Of a stretch of 64,000 bases of DNA, positions 23,057 through 35,700 are shown piece after piece (position 1 is the first letter of the stretch; the number at the start of each line of letters is the position of its first letter). The notes beneath the pieces are model-generated. The model saw only the letters and a program-made list of their open reading frames with translations. It was not told where the DNA came from and made no database searches. The stretch is from Isoetes taiwanensis (Eukaryota; Streptophyta; Lycopodiopsida; Isoetales; Isoetaceae). The translations under genes were made by a program, and so were the position numbers. The DNA lies in the NCBI GenBank assembly GCA_021234155.1, contig JAJEKV010000070.1:5172754-5236753 (forward strand), written 5' to 3'.

Positions 23057-23425
23057 CACTACAAGAGAATGAGCATTTTTGTCGGAAAAATCGTCGACTG
23101 TCCTAGAGAGATTTTTGCTCGATATATACGGTGGCGTGAACGCATCTTGGACATTACTATTTTGATGCTTTTCCCGGCGATACTACGTCGGACATATCGT
23201 CACATAAATCGCCGGGCGTCCATCGGGGTTAAGCGTCGAAATTTGCGCGCTGATTTGCGTCGAGTTCACCTCGAAATTTGTGTCGAAAAAAAGCATTACG
23301 ATTCTTGCGTCGAAATAATCTTGGTAAAATGCGTCGGATATAACGTCGATATATCATCGATTTTCTTGTCCGACTATTCGTCAGATATTGCATCGCACTA
23401 ATCGCCGATGGTGCTTTTCTAGGCT
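23057..23425 (+). mobile_element. CACTA-like terminal fragment or small derivative
   Basis: CACTACAAGAGAATGAGC at 23,057 is the classic CACTA (En/Spm) end, and GTCGGAAAAATCGTCGACTG follows. CGTCG or CGACG words recur over the next 330 bp, as in CACTA subterminal regions. The far side (CATCGGCGATT read in reverse, about 23,397-23,420) may be a degenerate right end, but the terminal CACTA is not visible there. The frame spanning 22,886-23,401 is open but has no domain signal. Confidence 0.45.
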
Positions 23426-24127
23426 TATTACAATTTTAGTTATAACATTTGATTGAATAGTATATTTTAGATGAAATTTGATGTTTCACAAAGCTCCTTG
23501 ATCCGTCTAATGATCTATTATTTAATTAAGCTTGATTTAGTTCCGGAGGGAGGGGGGGGAATTAATTTCCATCCCTAGCTAGTATTGTCCTTTATTGGCC
23601 GCCGATGGGGCACCTTCGTAGAATATGTTGGGCGGCAAGATTCAAGCACCGGTTTAGTCGGCATGGGGTCAAATTGACCCCATTAAATAAAACGCCACAA
23701 CACCATGGCTTCATCAAGTATACAACACAAGAGCATGTACATACAAGAGAGGTAAAGGTGCATAACTCAAACACAACATCCGGCCCAAAACAGGGCCCGA
23801 TTGATTTCTTCAACGGGCCTCAAATAGAACAAAAGTTGACTGACACAAAATAAGAGTTGGCTTACCGGATTCAAGCTCAAATGCTTTTGAATGCCACAAT
23901 TTCTCTTTCTCTCGTGGCGTGATGGGGTTCGGGCCGGTGTTTAAATGGGTTATGGGAAATACTCAATTGTTATACATACTCTAATATGCTAATGGAAGGA
24001 AGCGCCAAACCCGGATCAAACTCAAAAGGTCCCTCGCTTTGATGAAGGCAAGCTTTCATATAGATTCTCGCATTTTTCCTTGCAAAGTTAGCATCTTCTT
24101 TCTTCGGGCAATCAACACAAAAAAAGC
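23426..24127. other. No gene seen
   Basis: Unrecognised sequence with a G-run at 23,549-23,559. Possibly the upstream remains of the copia element that follows. Confidence 0.4.
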
Positions 24128-24965
24128 AAAGCATGCGGAGGTTTGCCAAACTTCCTTTGGGAAGAAGCAAAGAAGATCACAGCTAGTGCAAAATGCTTTG
24201 CCAACCAAAAAAGTCTAGAAGGTATGTGCCCGAATTCTTATGGAGGAAGTATGCCTAACTTTGAAAATTATAAAGCATATGGCTGCCTGGGATATACTCA
24301 TATTCCCAAGGAAAATAGATTAAAATTAGATGACAGATGCATCATAACCTATTTAGGTAGGATATGATGAGCATTCGAAAGGTTACGAAATGTACAATCC
24401 GTAAAAAGAAAAACATCATAGTGAGCGAGAGATGTGACTTTTGTAGAAGAAGAATTATACAGGCCAAGGTCTATAAGCAAAGTGGAGATTAAGTAAAAAT
24501 AGTAGAGCCCCTGCAATACAAATGTAAATGATATGGCAGATTTGGATGACAAGGTGGATAAGAATGCACAAAGCTTGGAAACAAATCTTAAAGATGCATG
24601 CAATGATGACCAAAAATTGACAATGTTGAAGACAATAATAATAATGCGAGAAAATCATGAAATGGTGGAGCATGAAATGGAAAAACAGAAAAGAAGGTCT
24701 GAAGGTGAAAGATTAATGGAAGATGCAAACTTTGACACCGTGACTTTATGGCGAGAAAAAAAAAATGGCGGGAGTTCTAGGTTGCAGCTACATGAGAAGG
24801 ATCCTCAAGCACTCATAATTATGCGACGGTGTTCCCGAAACCTTTGATGAAGCCGTGAACAAAGATAGAGGCAAATAGATGGAGGGAAGCCATGAATGAA
24901 GAGATTAATTCCTTTAACAGACATCTACCTATGAATTAGTTGACTTGCCTATGGATTTGGGTTCA
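24128..24965 (+). pseudogene. Ty1/copia pol fragment: integrase tail to start of RT
   Basis: The sequence reads GGLPNFLWEEAKKITASAK (end of the integrase core; compare the copia 'fWaEAv.tA' block), then KAYGCLGYTHIPKENRLKLD and TYLG. After a shift near 24,360 it continues GYDEHSKGYEMYNP, the standard copia C-terminal integrase motif. After a linker, EPETFDEAVNKDRGK-like and NEEINSF and YELVDLPMDLG (24,830-24,965) match the block just before copia reverse transcriptase. Several stops and shifts make it dead. No gag, protease, RT core or LTR is visible nearby, so it is an isolated fragment. Confidence 0.8.
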
Positions 24966-25579
24966 TGTATATATTCGGGCTATCGAAAGTGTTTCTTTGC
25001 TTTGCTACGTGTAGCAACAGAGCTTAAGCATTAGTCCTCGCTTATATTGCAGGTTACACACCGTGGTTTTTGTTGGGCAACTGGGCAAGATCTCTTTCCG
25101 GTGATTTCACCTGATTACATAAGGTAAAATAGCATTCATAAGTTATTCAATCAAAATGACCATGATGACAAAGGTTCCAAGAAACAAAATCCCCGCAATA
25201 GCTCGGTCCATGGTCTCTTCGCTTTAGAATTCCCTTTTGATTTCTTTACGCTTTGAGTTCTCTTCGGCCAGAAGTTCCCTTTCCTATTATGAAACAAAAG
25301 ACGAGCCGGTTCCTTCAAAGATTCTAATTACTATCCGGCTTAGACGTAAAAATATTTTTATGTAGTTCTCTGCATGTTATTTCCAATTCAAACAATCATG
25401 TAACCACTTTAGTTCTATACATATTAGTTTTCCAGTCTTTAGGATGTAAATTTCCCTTTCACTTTGCTCACTCATGCTTTCAAGGTTGTGATATAAATTT
25501 CCCAATCAACACAAACTACTACATGTCTACCATCATTATTATCTAGAAAACATATTACCCAACATAAGAATACTGAAAC
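24966..25579. other. No gene seen
   Basis: The copia reading cannot be followed beyond about 24,965. Nothing else is recognised. Confidence 0.4.
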
Positions 25580-25805
25580 AATAGAAATATGATTTGAAAT
25601 AAAGCCATCTTTAATGGTCGAGGCAATTGGCACATGCCTCGACATAAATCAAATGTCCATATCGCGACACACCCTACGTAAATTGCATGTACGATTGACA
25701 TAAATGGAAATATGGTTTGAAATGAAGCCATCTTTAATGGTTGAGGCATTGGCGCGTGCCTCAACATAAGTCAAAAGTCCATATCACACACACTATATGT
25801 AAATC
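25580..25805 (+). repeat. Tandem duplication, ~118-bp unit
   Basis: Two diverged copies share GAAATATG.TTTGAAAT.AAGCCATCTTTAATGG and GTGCCTCAACATAA-type ends (about 25,585-25,690 and 25,703-25,805). Confidence 0.8.
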
Positions 25806-25819
25806 CCATCTACATTAAG

Positions 25820-26110
25820 GTTGTTACCGCCTTGAACACATGCAATTTTTGACCCTACATTATTCATCATTGACTGCCTAGCATGGACAAGCAACCCCCT
25901 GGTCACAAACAAGCAACTCTCCCGGTGCGGAACTATAAATTGCCTCTCGCCAATGAAATCGAGAACATCGACATTACCCTGATGACCAAATTTCAGGGCG
26001 TAAGACCACCCTTTCTCCAAGAAGCAAATCGTAGTCGATTGGCCTAAGAGGTGGCTACTGAAATACTTGTCATGTAGAATGCGAAATTTTTTGGTTGTCC
26101 AACAACAAAC
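25820..26110 (+). repeat. Solo copy of the X arm repeat
   Basis: CATCGACATTACCCTGATGA, CCACCCTTTCTCCAAGAAGC and GTAGTCGATTGGCC line up with 12,520-12,650 and 45,465-45,575. The 118-codon minus-strand frame over it is not kept in the other copies, so I do not treat it as a gene. Confidence 0.65.
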
Positions 26111-26749
26111 TAAAATAGCACGTATGATGTACATGTTCATAAAACTCATGTCAAGTCTCCCATTGGTATAGTAACCTTGGTTTTAAATTTGTGGAGACAA
26201 AGCTCAAGAAAAAGTCGCGCTTTCCCTTACCTTGCAATATGGATCCCTATGGATTATGATGAGTAGACCTTCAAACTCTAAAATCAGATAACCCGTAGAA
26301 AAGGTTTATCAGACCATAAAGTGGATGTCAAGAGTTTAACTATGCTCAAGATCAAACTGATCATACATGGGCCATCAATTAGCCTAGTGCATGGACATGC
26401 ATTTGGTCGAGATGATGCATGCAAGGTTGTTATTACCGCCTCTATGAAGCATCGTATCTAAGCCCGCAATATAGATATTACATGGCATATTCCCAACCCC
26501 CACCCCTCCCCCCTCCCAAAAAAAAACCCACCTCTCCAAGGATATCTTCTTCATGCACAACAAAAAGTGGAACTTTGCTTTATAATTCAAGAACTCTCAT
26601 CTGTTGTAGCTCGACCCAACACGTGGAATTGAGCCAAATCGCTATTCTAGTCACTTGTTTATTAACAAGTACAAAAAACACCCAGCTATTGAACTGAATA
26701 ATTCAATTTCAAAGAAATAATCTAGACCGTACACAATCAAGTGAAGAAA
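26111..26749. other. No gene seen
   Basis: Unrecognised, apart from a C-rich then A-rich low-complexity stretch near 26,495-26,530. Confidence 0.4.
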
Positions 26750-27080
26750 CAAGTAGGGCAGATTCAATGAGTTGCTAATAAGAAACAGTGGGCAACAAGA
26801 ATGGATGCAAAATAAATAGGAGAACGAAAGAATTGGATTATTTCAACTCTAATCTTGGGTGGATTCGGAGAGAAGCTGGTTGACCAGAATCTGTGAGCAA
26901 CAAGAATCATGCAAAGAAAACTAGAAGAACCCAAGAATCGATTAATTCAACTCTAATCCAGCTGAAATTGGAGATGTCCGAAAAGCAAGAAGCTTGCACG
27001 CGTGAAAATTAGAAGAATCCAAGAATCAGTTAATTCAACTCTAATCAATTAAGGTCTAATCAATTAAGGTTCCACACGCA
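26750..27080 (+). repeat. Tandem repeat, ~110-bp unit, three diverged copies
   Basis: Units share TAGAAGAA.CCAAGAATC followed by TTAATTCAACTCTAATC (near 26,820-26,860, 26,920-26,960 and 27,008-27,048). Confidence 0.75.
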
Positions 27081-28539
27081 AAGCTCCTTGCTTTTCGGCA
27101 TCTCAATCCCGTTGCTCCAAATTGGGCCATCTACAACCATTGAAGACAAACCTTTGAGAAAAAGGCCCTATCGGATGACACTTGTAATTTTTCACAAAAA
27201 ATACCATCAGAAGCGTTTGAAAAGATGGGTCAGTGGGGAACCTACTTGATAGGATGTGTCACTAAAAAAAAGACATTTTATTCTTTCTTTTCTAAGAATG
27301 ATGGCCTATCAACCAAGATAAGAGAAAGAAGTTTCAAAAAAAGGCTTGAGATAACCATGTCCAAAGGATATCTTACAAAAATTACTTATGTCATCTTATG
27401 CCCATCAACCAAGCTAAACCACATCGGGTGGTTGCACGAATGCAAAACATTTTGCCATGAAAGGGATGTATTACTTGATCAATAGGCCACCCTTGTCTGC
27501 AATGACAAAGAAATCTAGTCTAATTCTCGACTACACAATCACCCTTATTAGGCACCTATCAATGGTTCATGTGTTCTCGACTACACAATCACACCTATTA
27601 GGCACCTATCAATTGTTCACTTAAACAACCATATTCGATTTCTTTGTACTAACTTATATAACACCCAGTTTCATCCACTCATGAGTGATGTGTTTCACGA
27701 GCGTTGTAAATATTGGCCAGTGTCATGTTGGAACCATAGGTATACTAATTGGCATATTTTGACAACGTTAAAACCATGGCGCCAATAATTTTGAGGTCTT
27801 GGGAAAAATTCTAACATGACAGAGATGGTTGTTTCATTGGAAACTTTTCAAATCATATTGAATGTGTTTTGTAATAACCCAAATAGAAAGTTTTGTACCT
27901 CAACGAGGCATTGTTAGTTAGTACTGCATAGGTAATCTTAACAACCACTATGTAGGATCTTTCGAGAAGACTAAGAAGATACTTTTAGGCACCCAATAAT
28001 GTCTACATGTTACACTATTCAATGATATGATAGATTATTACGATGTGGGTAAAAACATCTATGAAATGCCTCCATGTCTTGAAAAATCTTGTCAAATTTC
28101 GTGGAGAATATGGTGTAAACATGGGCCACGATTGCTAGAATATAAAAAACTTGAATACCAAAACTTACAGCTCCGAGAAGTCAGCTAATTGTTTGTATTA
28201 CTTGCAAAAATCTCGAATTAGCGCCATCCGGGATTGGCAACATGCTTTGTGTGCTTGCCATCACCAACACATGAATTCATAGTAGAAAAGAATGGTATCT
28301 TGCTTGAGCATCATACTTATTGTTTGGGCCATTTGGTCGCTCTGGGATTCAGATGGATTGGTTGACTTTCCCAAGTGCAGCCTTCTTTTGGCCCTGCATT
28401 TTAGTTCCTTTTGGCTATGACATTGAAGTTTCAATAAACGCACTGCCAGATTTTCCTTAGAGACATAACAAAATAGGGTGTTAGTCTTCTTACCATTCAG
28501 TTGGAATCTTTATGTTTTAGTTTGAAGCTTCTTCACGGG
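27081..28539. other. No gene seen; one 50-bp tandem duplication
   Basis: At 27,524-27,622 the unit TTCTCGACTACACAATCAC...TTAGGCACCTATCAAT occurs twice at a 50-bp period. Short open frames such as 27,225-27,485 have no recognisable features. Confidence 0.5.
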
Positions 28540-28850
28540 ATTAGGGGCATGGGTTGATGCTCCATGGAAAAAAGGGGCATCATGGGATGGGGGCATTGGA
28601 TGATGTGATGGTGGCTTATATATACGGCGCTCGATATTTATACAATATGATTTAGAGCGAAAAAATTGTAGAGCTTTGTCATGTGTATCGCTTCCAACGA
28701 CCGAGATGAGTGGCTGAGATTGTGGCCCAAGTCTTACGATCCATTTGGCCTTAGTTTAACGACCGCTATTAACATCCAAGATTGATCCCCGCATTGTGTT
28801 GTTTTGGGTCGCTTCTATCTCCCTGCATCCCTTCTAATCATGTCTATTTC
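28540..28850 (-). repeat. Dispersed repeat, inverted copy of 7,900-8,190
   Basis: Reverse complement of the earlier repeat, including GGGGCATCATGGGATGGGGG and GAGATGAGTGGCTGAGATTG. Confidence 0.65.
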
Positions 28851-30769
28851 CGGTAACTGCAAACGAAGGGCGACATCTTTCCCAGTTGGGTGGGTCATTC
28901 GACCTTTGGTTGGGGTCTTTAGATAGACCTTGCTAATGACCTATAGGCTGTAGATAGATGGTGATGTCGCAACAACAAAGCATTGCCAATATTTCAAAGC
29001 CTATCAGTATATATTGAGTAAAAAAGAGCAGATAAATAAAATATATGGTGAGGAATTGAAAATAATAATTTTCACTTGTGATAAAGCAATATTGTATTCA
29101 ACGGCTGGGGTGAATATGGGATAAATGGCTCAGATTGCGATCCTCATCCTTTCACCTTATTGGCTCTGAAAGTAACGGCTGAGATTAAAGGGGCAAATCG
29201 TGATCCGCACCATTTTGATTTTGCACGGCGAGAATAGGGGGCAAGATCAAAATCCCCGCCATTTTGTTTTTGCCTTGCCGCCATGTGCTCTGCCTTCTCT
29301 CCCCTCCTCTTTGCCACCATGTTCTCTGCCTTCTCTCCCCTCCTCTTTCCCTTCTGTTTCTCGATTCTCCTCCTTCATATTCTTGATCTTCGTGAGTGGC
29401 TATGGCGGCAGCATTTTTGGGTAAGTTTTTGTCTACAACAGAGCAAGGGCGGTGGAGTAGTGACGGATTTGTGGATATGCAGACCGGATTTACAGCTATA
29501 TGGTCGGAGTAGCTATGTGGCGGGTATGCATAGAAGCGAAATACACGGCGTTTGAATGGATCGTGGAATTCTTTTGTTTGATTCAAGTGCGTATCTGCTG
29601 TGTTCCTAGCATTTCACAAAAAGAGGTTCTATAATCATGCTCTATCTAATTCTTGTTATCTCTAATTCGAGCTCTTGCAAAAGAGTTGGGTAATATTTTA
29701 ATTGCTTGAAGTTTTAGATTCGTGCAGGGTTAGTTGCCTGTACTATGGATACTCACTGGGTCTTATGGTTTGCCTGGAGAGGCCGAATTTACATAATCCT
29801 GCTGCTGTAGAAAAGCATGGCATGTATGGGCTCCCACAGGTAATTTGTGAGATGCAAACAGGACCACTGCAGATGGTGAATCAAGACAAAACTTTGACAT
29901 CTGCCTCTTTTCCGCCATAGCTCGGTCGGTTGAAGCTATAGCTGCCATATCTAGACCCATTTCGTTCTGCTATGGCTATGCTTTCTGGCAAGGCTAGGAT
30001 GCTCAAGAAAGTTATGGCCATAGCTACGGTTCTTAAGAGATGAAGATTTTCACCATAAAACAGAACAAAGAAACACTCTGTTGGCGGCATCACCAAAATC
30101 ACCTGACAACCCTTTTCCTGATATCCGATTTCATCTGCTTCTGCTTACATTTCTTACCCTTTTCCTGATATCCAATTTCATCTGCTTCTGCTTACATTTC
30201 TTGCCTTTGTCATCTGCTTCTGCTTACATTTCTTGCCTTTGTCGTAATGCAACCTTAGGTTTCTATTTGCAAATAAGGGAGGCCGAGATATTAATGCAGG
30301 TGTTAACAGGAGCGATTATCGGCCAATACCCCTATATGGAAACCGAACCAGTTGGTCGAATCAGTGGGTGCCCCAATTGAAACTATTGATAGAAACATGG
30401 TGACTGACTCTCGCGACGATCGGATCCAGAAGCAGATAAGTAGAGCACAGATCTTGAAGACACACAGCTGATGGGCATCCGGATTGTGTTTTATTTGAAT
30501 GTTTGAGATTAAGTAATAGTGCGTTTGCTGTAAAACTTCCAATTTGAACTTGGAATTTTTCTAGTCTATTCCCATTGCTACAGCAACCATCGATTGTGAT
30601 TTATTTCAATGTTTGAGTTTAAGTGATAGTGCATTTGCTGTAAAGCTTCCAGATGTTTCCAAGAATAATAATAATTAAAATAATAATTCATCGATTAAAA
30701 TAATAATTTCTCAACATGTTTTTTTTTCTATTAACGATGTCTTTTATTGAAAAAACAACACTTTGAAAA
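28851..30769. other. No gene seen; several recent tandem duplications
   Basis: A 40-bp C/T-rich unit (TCTGCCTTCTCTCCCCTCC) repeats at 29,289-29,348. The block CATCTGCTTCTGCTTACATT occurs four times at 30,130-30,240. Two ~110-bp copies with TTTGCTGTAAA.CTTCC lie at 30,483-30,652. The region 29,100-29,430 has the look of a plant promoter and leader (GGCTGAGATT words, C/T-rich), but I cannot follow a coding sequence from it. Confidence 0.45.
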
Positions 30770-31498
30770 TATTTTTTTTTCTAAAAACCACATGTGGATT
30801 TTATGTAAAACAATACTCGAAAACAACACCTATTATTGAAAATCACATTTTTCTTCTTAAAACCACATATCATTTTTCAAGGAAACCAACACTTGAAAAC
30901 AATATAGTTAAAAAAAAAAAAAAAACTACGTGTAGTTTATAGCAAAGTCGGACAAAATTCTATACGTAGTTTTTCAGTGTTGTTTTTTCTGCAAAATAAT
31001 AGTTTAAAACAACATGTGTATTTTTAGGTTTTATTAAGAACCACATGTATATTCTTCAAGAACCCAACACTTGAAAACAATATAGTTAAAAATAAAAACT
31101 AGAAAACTACGTGTAGTTTCTAGCAAAGTCGGACAAAATTCTATACATAGTTTTTTAGTGTTGTTTTTCTGCAAAATAACAGTTAAAAACAACATGTGTA
31201 TTTTAGGTTCTATTAAGAACCACATGTATATTCTTCAGGAAAGCAACACCTGAAAACTACAGCTACTCTACAAAAACAACATGTAGAAACATATGTAATT
31301 CCTACGTGTAGATAATTTTGACAAAACTCTATGCGTAGACTTTTGGCAACAAAAACTACATGTATAAAAATTTTGCTAAAAACTACACGTCATTTCTAGC
31401 AAATCCGGACAAAAAACAATACGTAGTTTTTTGGTGTTGTTTTTTTGCAAAAAAGACACTGAAAAACAACATGTGGACCCAGTTTTGGGGTGGTAGTG
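30770..31498 (+). repeat. Element B left terminal repeat
   Basis: AC-rich on the top strand and internally repeated: ACTACGTGTAGTTT.TAGCAAA followed by CGGACAAAATTCTATACGTAG occurs in three variants (about 30,925, 31,107 and 31,381). The inner edge reads TGTGGACCCAGTTTTGGGGT then GGTAGTG at 31,492-31,498, matching the element A inner edge. The sequence is otherwise closer to the 51.2-52.0 kb repeat than to element A. Confidence 0.8.
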
Positions 31499-31507
31499 AA
31501 CCAGCAT

Positions 31508-31666
31508 GCCTTTCTCGACTCGCGAGTCGAGAAAGGCCCAGGAAACCCAATGTACAAGCATTATCATAATAGATTGTGGCTGCATCCAGTCACACAATCA
31601 AACATACAAATGGTTTCATCAACACGACAAGCATGCCTTTCTCGACTCGTGAGTCGAGAAAGGCAT
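31508..31666. repeat. Element B palindromes just inside the left TIR
   Basis: At 31,508-31,537 there is a perfect 30-bp palindrome (half-site GCCTTTCTCGACTCG). At 31,633-31,666 there is a second with 16-bp arms (half-site ATGCCTTTCTCGACTC) around GT. The flanks of the two are also related, so this is a duplicated block. Confidence 0.95.
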
Positions 31667-32741
31667 CGAAAACTCAATATACAAGTATATTCATTACAAA
31701 ATGGTCAATACATGTGTTCACGTTCGATTACAATATTCACACAATTTGACTATCTGAAAGCAGGGGTCACTCTTCTTGTTCACCAAAGTATTTGTCGTCC
31801 ATAGCTTTCATGATCGGCTTGCTCTCTGGATCGGGTTCCGTGAGGCTCGGATAGTTCGTAAGCACATCGGCGACAAGAATGGCAAAGAGGGATTCCGCCA
31901 AGACAGGATGCCGTCCGGAAGGACAACCACCTATCCGTCTCTATATTCTTCAGGTCGATATGGCTTAGCAATGATTGTATTTTTGCGCGTTATGATAGCA
32001 CTTGTAGGCGAGTCGCCTATGATCGGTGTGTTGTGTTTGCCATAGTCCCGAATTGCTCATAAACCCCGCCCGACCTTTTCACCATTATAGGCTTCCCCTT
32101 TGTGATGGCTGGATCGAGGTCCTTCACATGCTTTCGACCCTTTCGCTTCCCCAAACGAACTTGAACTTCAAAACTGAAATGCCGAGAACACCAAGAACAT
32201 TGACAATATTTTTCTTTGCCATACAAGACCATATGCCCACCGAATCCCCCGCCTCCAGGCACCATTCAATAATTTCCTTAGCTCTAGGCCTCTGATACAC
32301 TATTTTATGCTCGTTTTGATTGGGATCTGCGAGGTGTTAATCTCGGGACGCCTTTGTCGTGGTATACCGCAGCTAATACTCCATTGACGTCAAATATTAC
32401 AAGCTTGGTGGGACCACCGGATCCCGCTTGGAGTTTGGCTCGACCATATTTCCGGTTCATCGGGATCCAAATGCGGGATCATTATCTTTTTAGGTCCTTT
32501 TCTCGGCGCGGAGCGGTGTCTTGCTCGATTGTCTTTGTCATTTTCATTCTCCTCTCGCGACGTGAACCGCTGCCCAATGACAATGTCGTTGAGCTCGAAT
32601 TCCAAAATGATGACATCTCGGCCGAAAGGAACGAGTTTTCTCGACTCGCGAAGTCGAAAATGAAAAAGAAAAGGTATTGAAAGGAAACGAGTTTTCGACT
32701 CATGAAGTCGAGAAACACCGATAGAGCAAAGTAAACTCACC
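31667..32741. other. Element B sequence 3' of the ParB-like relic
   Basis: No confident gene. Frames on both strands are broken. Palindrome members CTCGACTCGCGAAGTCGA near 32,640-32,658 and TTTCGACTCATGAAGTCGAG near 32,693-32,712 belong to the element B family. Confidence 0.5.
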
Positions 32742-35700
32742 TCAATCTCGTGTTTTCAAGAATGTGTTCGGCAAAGATTCGGGTCCAAACCTTCGACATT
32801 CTCGCCTCCGTCGGCTTTGTCTCCCTCGTCTCTCGTCTTTTTCGCTTCCATTTGTCTTCCTCCCCTTGAAATGCTCATGAAGCGCATCCGGGTATGACCG
32901 AATGGTTTCAACCATGTCCTTATTTCCAACCACGGATATAGGTTTCATTCCAAACAGCATAGTCCCCTTGAGAGAACAGGCCATTCATGTACCACTCGCA
33001 TACAATTTGATCTTCCTCGACCAAGCTGGTTATGAAGTACTTGATAACTCTTGGCCGTATAGGAATTCTATGTATAGGGCCTGTCGCACCATCTTTGCTG
33101 ACCTTGTCCATCGATGGAACATCCTCCATAAATCTGCCCCCCTTCCAGGGTTCCATCTGCTCTTGAGAGATCATGAACTTGTCGAGATAATGATGCTCGC
33201 TAGACCACCACTTATCCAGGTCGACCGCCGATCTTGAAATCAAAACCAAAACTATGTTGGCAAAGCTTGGTGCCTTGGCAAGCCAAGTCCGCACTCATGA
33301 TCAAGTTCGGATATGGAGTGCATGATCTTGTTGGTGAAGTTAATATCACCTGCCCATTGGGAGACAAAGAGCTTGTTTGATTGCCCGGCATGCAAAAGAC
33401 AAGGAAACCGAAAGTATCCGTGTCGGTCATGTCCAGACACGCCTTGTACCAATCGCTCTATGTCAGCTTTGTCATAAAAAGGGTGGGGTCTTGATCATAT
33501 TGATGGCAAATAGTGCCACGGGTCCAGTGCCGCCTCGCACCACCAAATCCCTTGTCCCAAAGTAACCGAAATGGGGAGCTATCGCCCTGCGCTTTAAATG
33601 GGACCACCCCCGAATCCAAGCTTCCTTTTCGAAATTGCCATAGCACGCTCGGGGAAAGGAAGGGTTTTGACGTTACGCCAGCTTGGTGTTGATGTAGGGT
33701 TGACATAGACGGTTCAATTCCTTCATGTCTTCCTCATCAAGGGCAGCCTTTTCCTTGTAATAATCAAAATCATGGTATTCATTAGATGCAACGCTGCGTA
33801 ACTCCGCGGATGCCTTCTAACGCGACTGCCGCCGCTTAGGGCCGTGGCATAATCCTTTGCGTCCCGCATTTTAGAACTCTGGTCTTCCTTAGCGAGGATT
33901 GTTCCCTCAAGATTTTGCCTTTGTAGGTCAAGCGTTTCTTTGTCCGTGAGGCCTTGTATCCTCTTCATGAACCGCTTGTCAAACAACTTGGGGTCCGCCT
34001 GGGAAATTCTCCATTGCTGTCCCTTCAGACTTGCCTCTTGTCCATTGAGCCCCATATGTCGGTCCATTTCTCCCCAGACAGCCTCGGTGCTAAGAATGAG
34101 GTCATATTGGTCTGAGAGAGACTCCCCCGCCTTTCCTTGGTGTTCTCTTCTTCTTCTCCTCTTCTTCCCTCCCTCGTCATCTTCCTGTCCCTCCAGCAGA
34201 ACATATCTCCATAGTTTCTCAAAGGTCTTCCACTTATCCCAGGGGAGCCCTGTTTCCTTTGGGGCCCGGAGGACAACCCAATGCTTTCCACTTGTTGCCT
34301 AGCGTGTATGATCTGGTCAGATAAGGGTGCATTCGGACAATGTACCAATGTCGAGCATGAAAGTATCTACAAACACCCTGAATAAACGATGAAATAGGGC
34401 CCGGGTTTTCGACCTTCGCGGTCGAAAAAGTCCTGAATGTCTAATTTTCTTTTACTTCTCTGGGGTTTTCTCGACTAGCGAAGTCGAAAAGCTCGCATCC
34501 TTTGATTTTCGTGTTACCACGGCTTTCATTCGCGAAGTGAAACCCCGATGATAATCGAGCAAATGTTAGGATGGCGGGGGCTTTCGACTTCGCTGAGTCG
34601 AGAATGGAAAAGATTCGGTTATTTACCTTCACGTGGCCGGGCACTGCACCATTGTGTTACGGCGGTGGCTAATGTTTGGCTGTTCGGTTCTTTGGCGTCT
34701 CGTAGAAAGAACTCCTGCACTCTCGCTGGCATATCTATCCTTGATCCTTTGCGGCACCTCCTTCTCCGTCTGCAATACCCAGAGCCGCCCTCACTGAATC
34801 TTGAATCGTCTACAACCCGAGAACGGACGTCTTTTCCTTCAGATCTTCCTTAGACTTCCACCGAACAACTCACATTGCCGATCTGCTAAAAGGTATGACA
34901 TCCGCAGGCATTGGATCTGCAGCGGGATGTCGCACCATCGAGGTTGAGAATCTCCAAATGTGTGCTGGATTAAATTCCCCAATGGTTGAACAAGACGGCA
35001 TCTCCTGCAAACCTTCACCGTCTAATGTCCGGCAGCGGCTTTGTGTGATATTCCCTTAACGGATAATACCGAGCTAGACGCCCATTTTCTGTGCCCCTCT
35101 CTCGGAAATCCTGATCCGATCATCCGGATCGAGGTTTGGGGACTTCGACCATATCTTCGCCTCCTTACCGCCATCCGATTCCTCCCGCAGGTGGTGTCAT
35201 CATCCCCATCTTTGTTTTTTTTTGGTGGACTTTTTTGTGTATGAACCACAACTTCATTCCCCAATCAGAGTGTTGTAGAGTCTTCACCTGATGAGAAGTG
35301 AAGCTCCCGTATTGAACAGTTTTTCCCCGACTGGAAATCTCCATACCAAGCTCCCCGATGTTAGGGTTCGGCCTCCTTCATTCCTTCCGATCCTTCCACC
35401 CAAGGTTCTCGACAATTTAAAGGCGCCGGCCTTTTTCGGTGCCCTTAGCCTTGCTCATGGAAGAGTGAGAATAATTTGAAACTCCTAATTTTTTTGGTGT
35501 GATAGAACTTACTCTTCCGGGCCCTCGACATGTAGTGTTAAATGCCTTGAATCAAGCAGAGGCGGAGAGCACAACACCGATTTTCTTGTACTTGTCTCCT
35601 GAGCTCTTCTTGTCCCTTTGGTGTAGAAACAGATCTTTCTCCTTCCCACTTGTCGATACCTCGACATACCACCAAGAATCTGGCTGCTTGTTTCAAGAAG

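Noticed and set aside
22886-23401. 171-codon frame as a gene
   Set aside because: It runs from the element A terminal repeat into the CACTA-like stretch, and its composition follows the CGTCG words.
29185-29586. 133-codon minus-strand arginine-rich frame
   Set aside because: The arginine/glutamate-rich part is the complement of a C/T-rich tandem repeat with no independent support.
31508-31666. CRISPR-like or terminator hairpins
   Set aside because: The sequence is eukaryotic, the copies are irregularly spaced with no uniform spacers, and members are spread over 6.5 kb.
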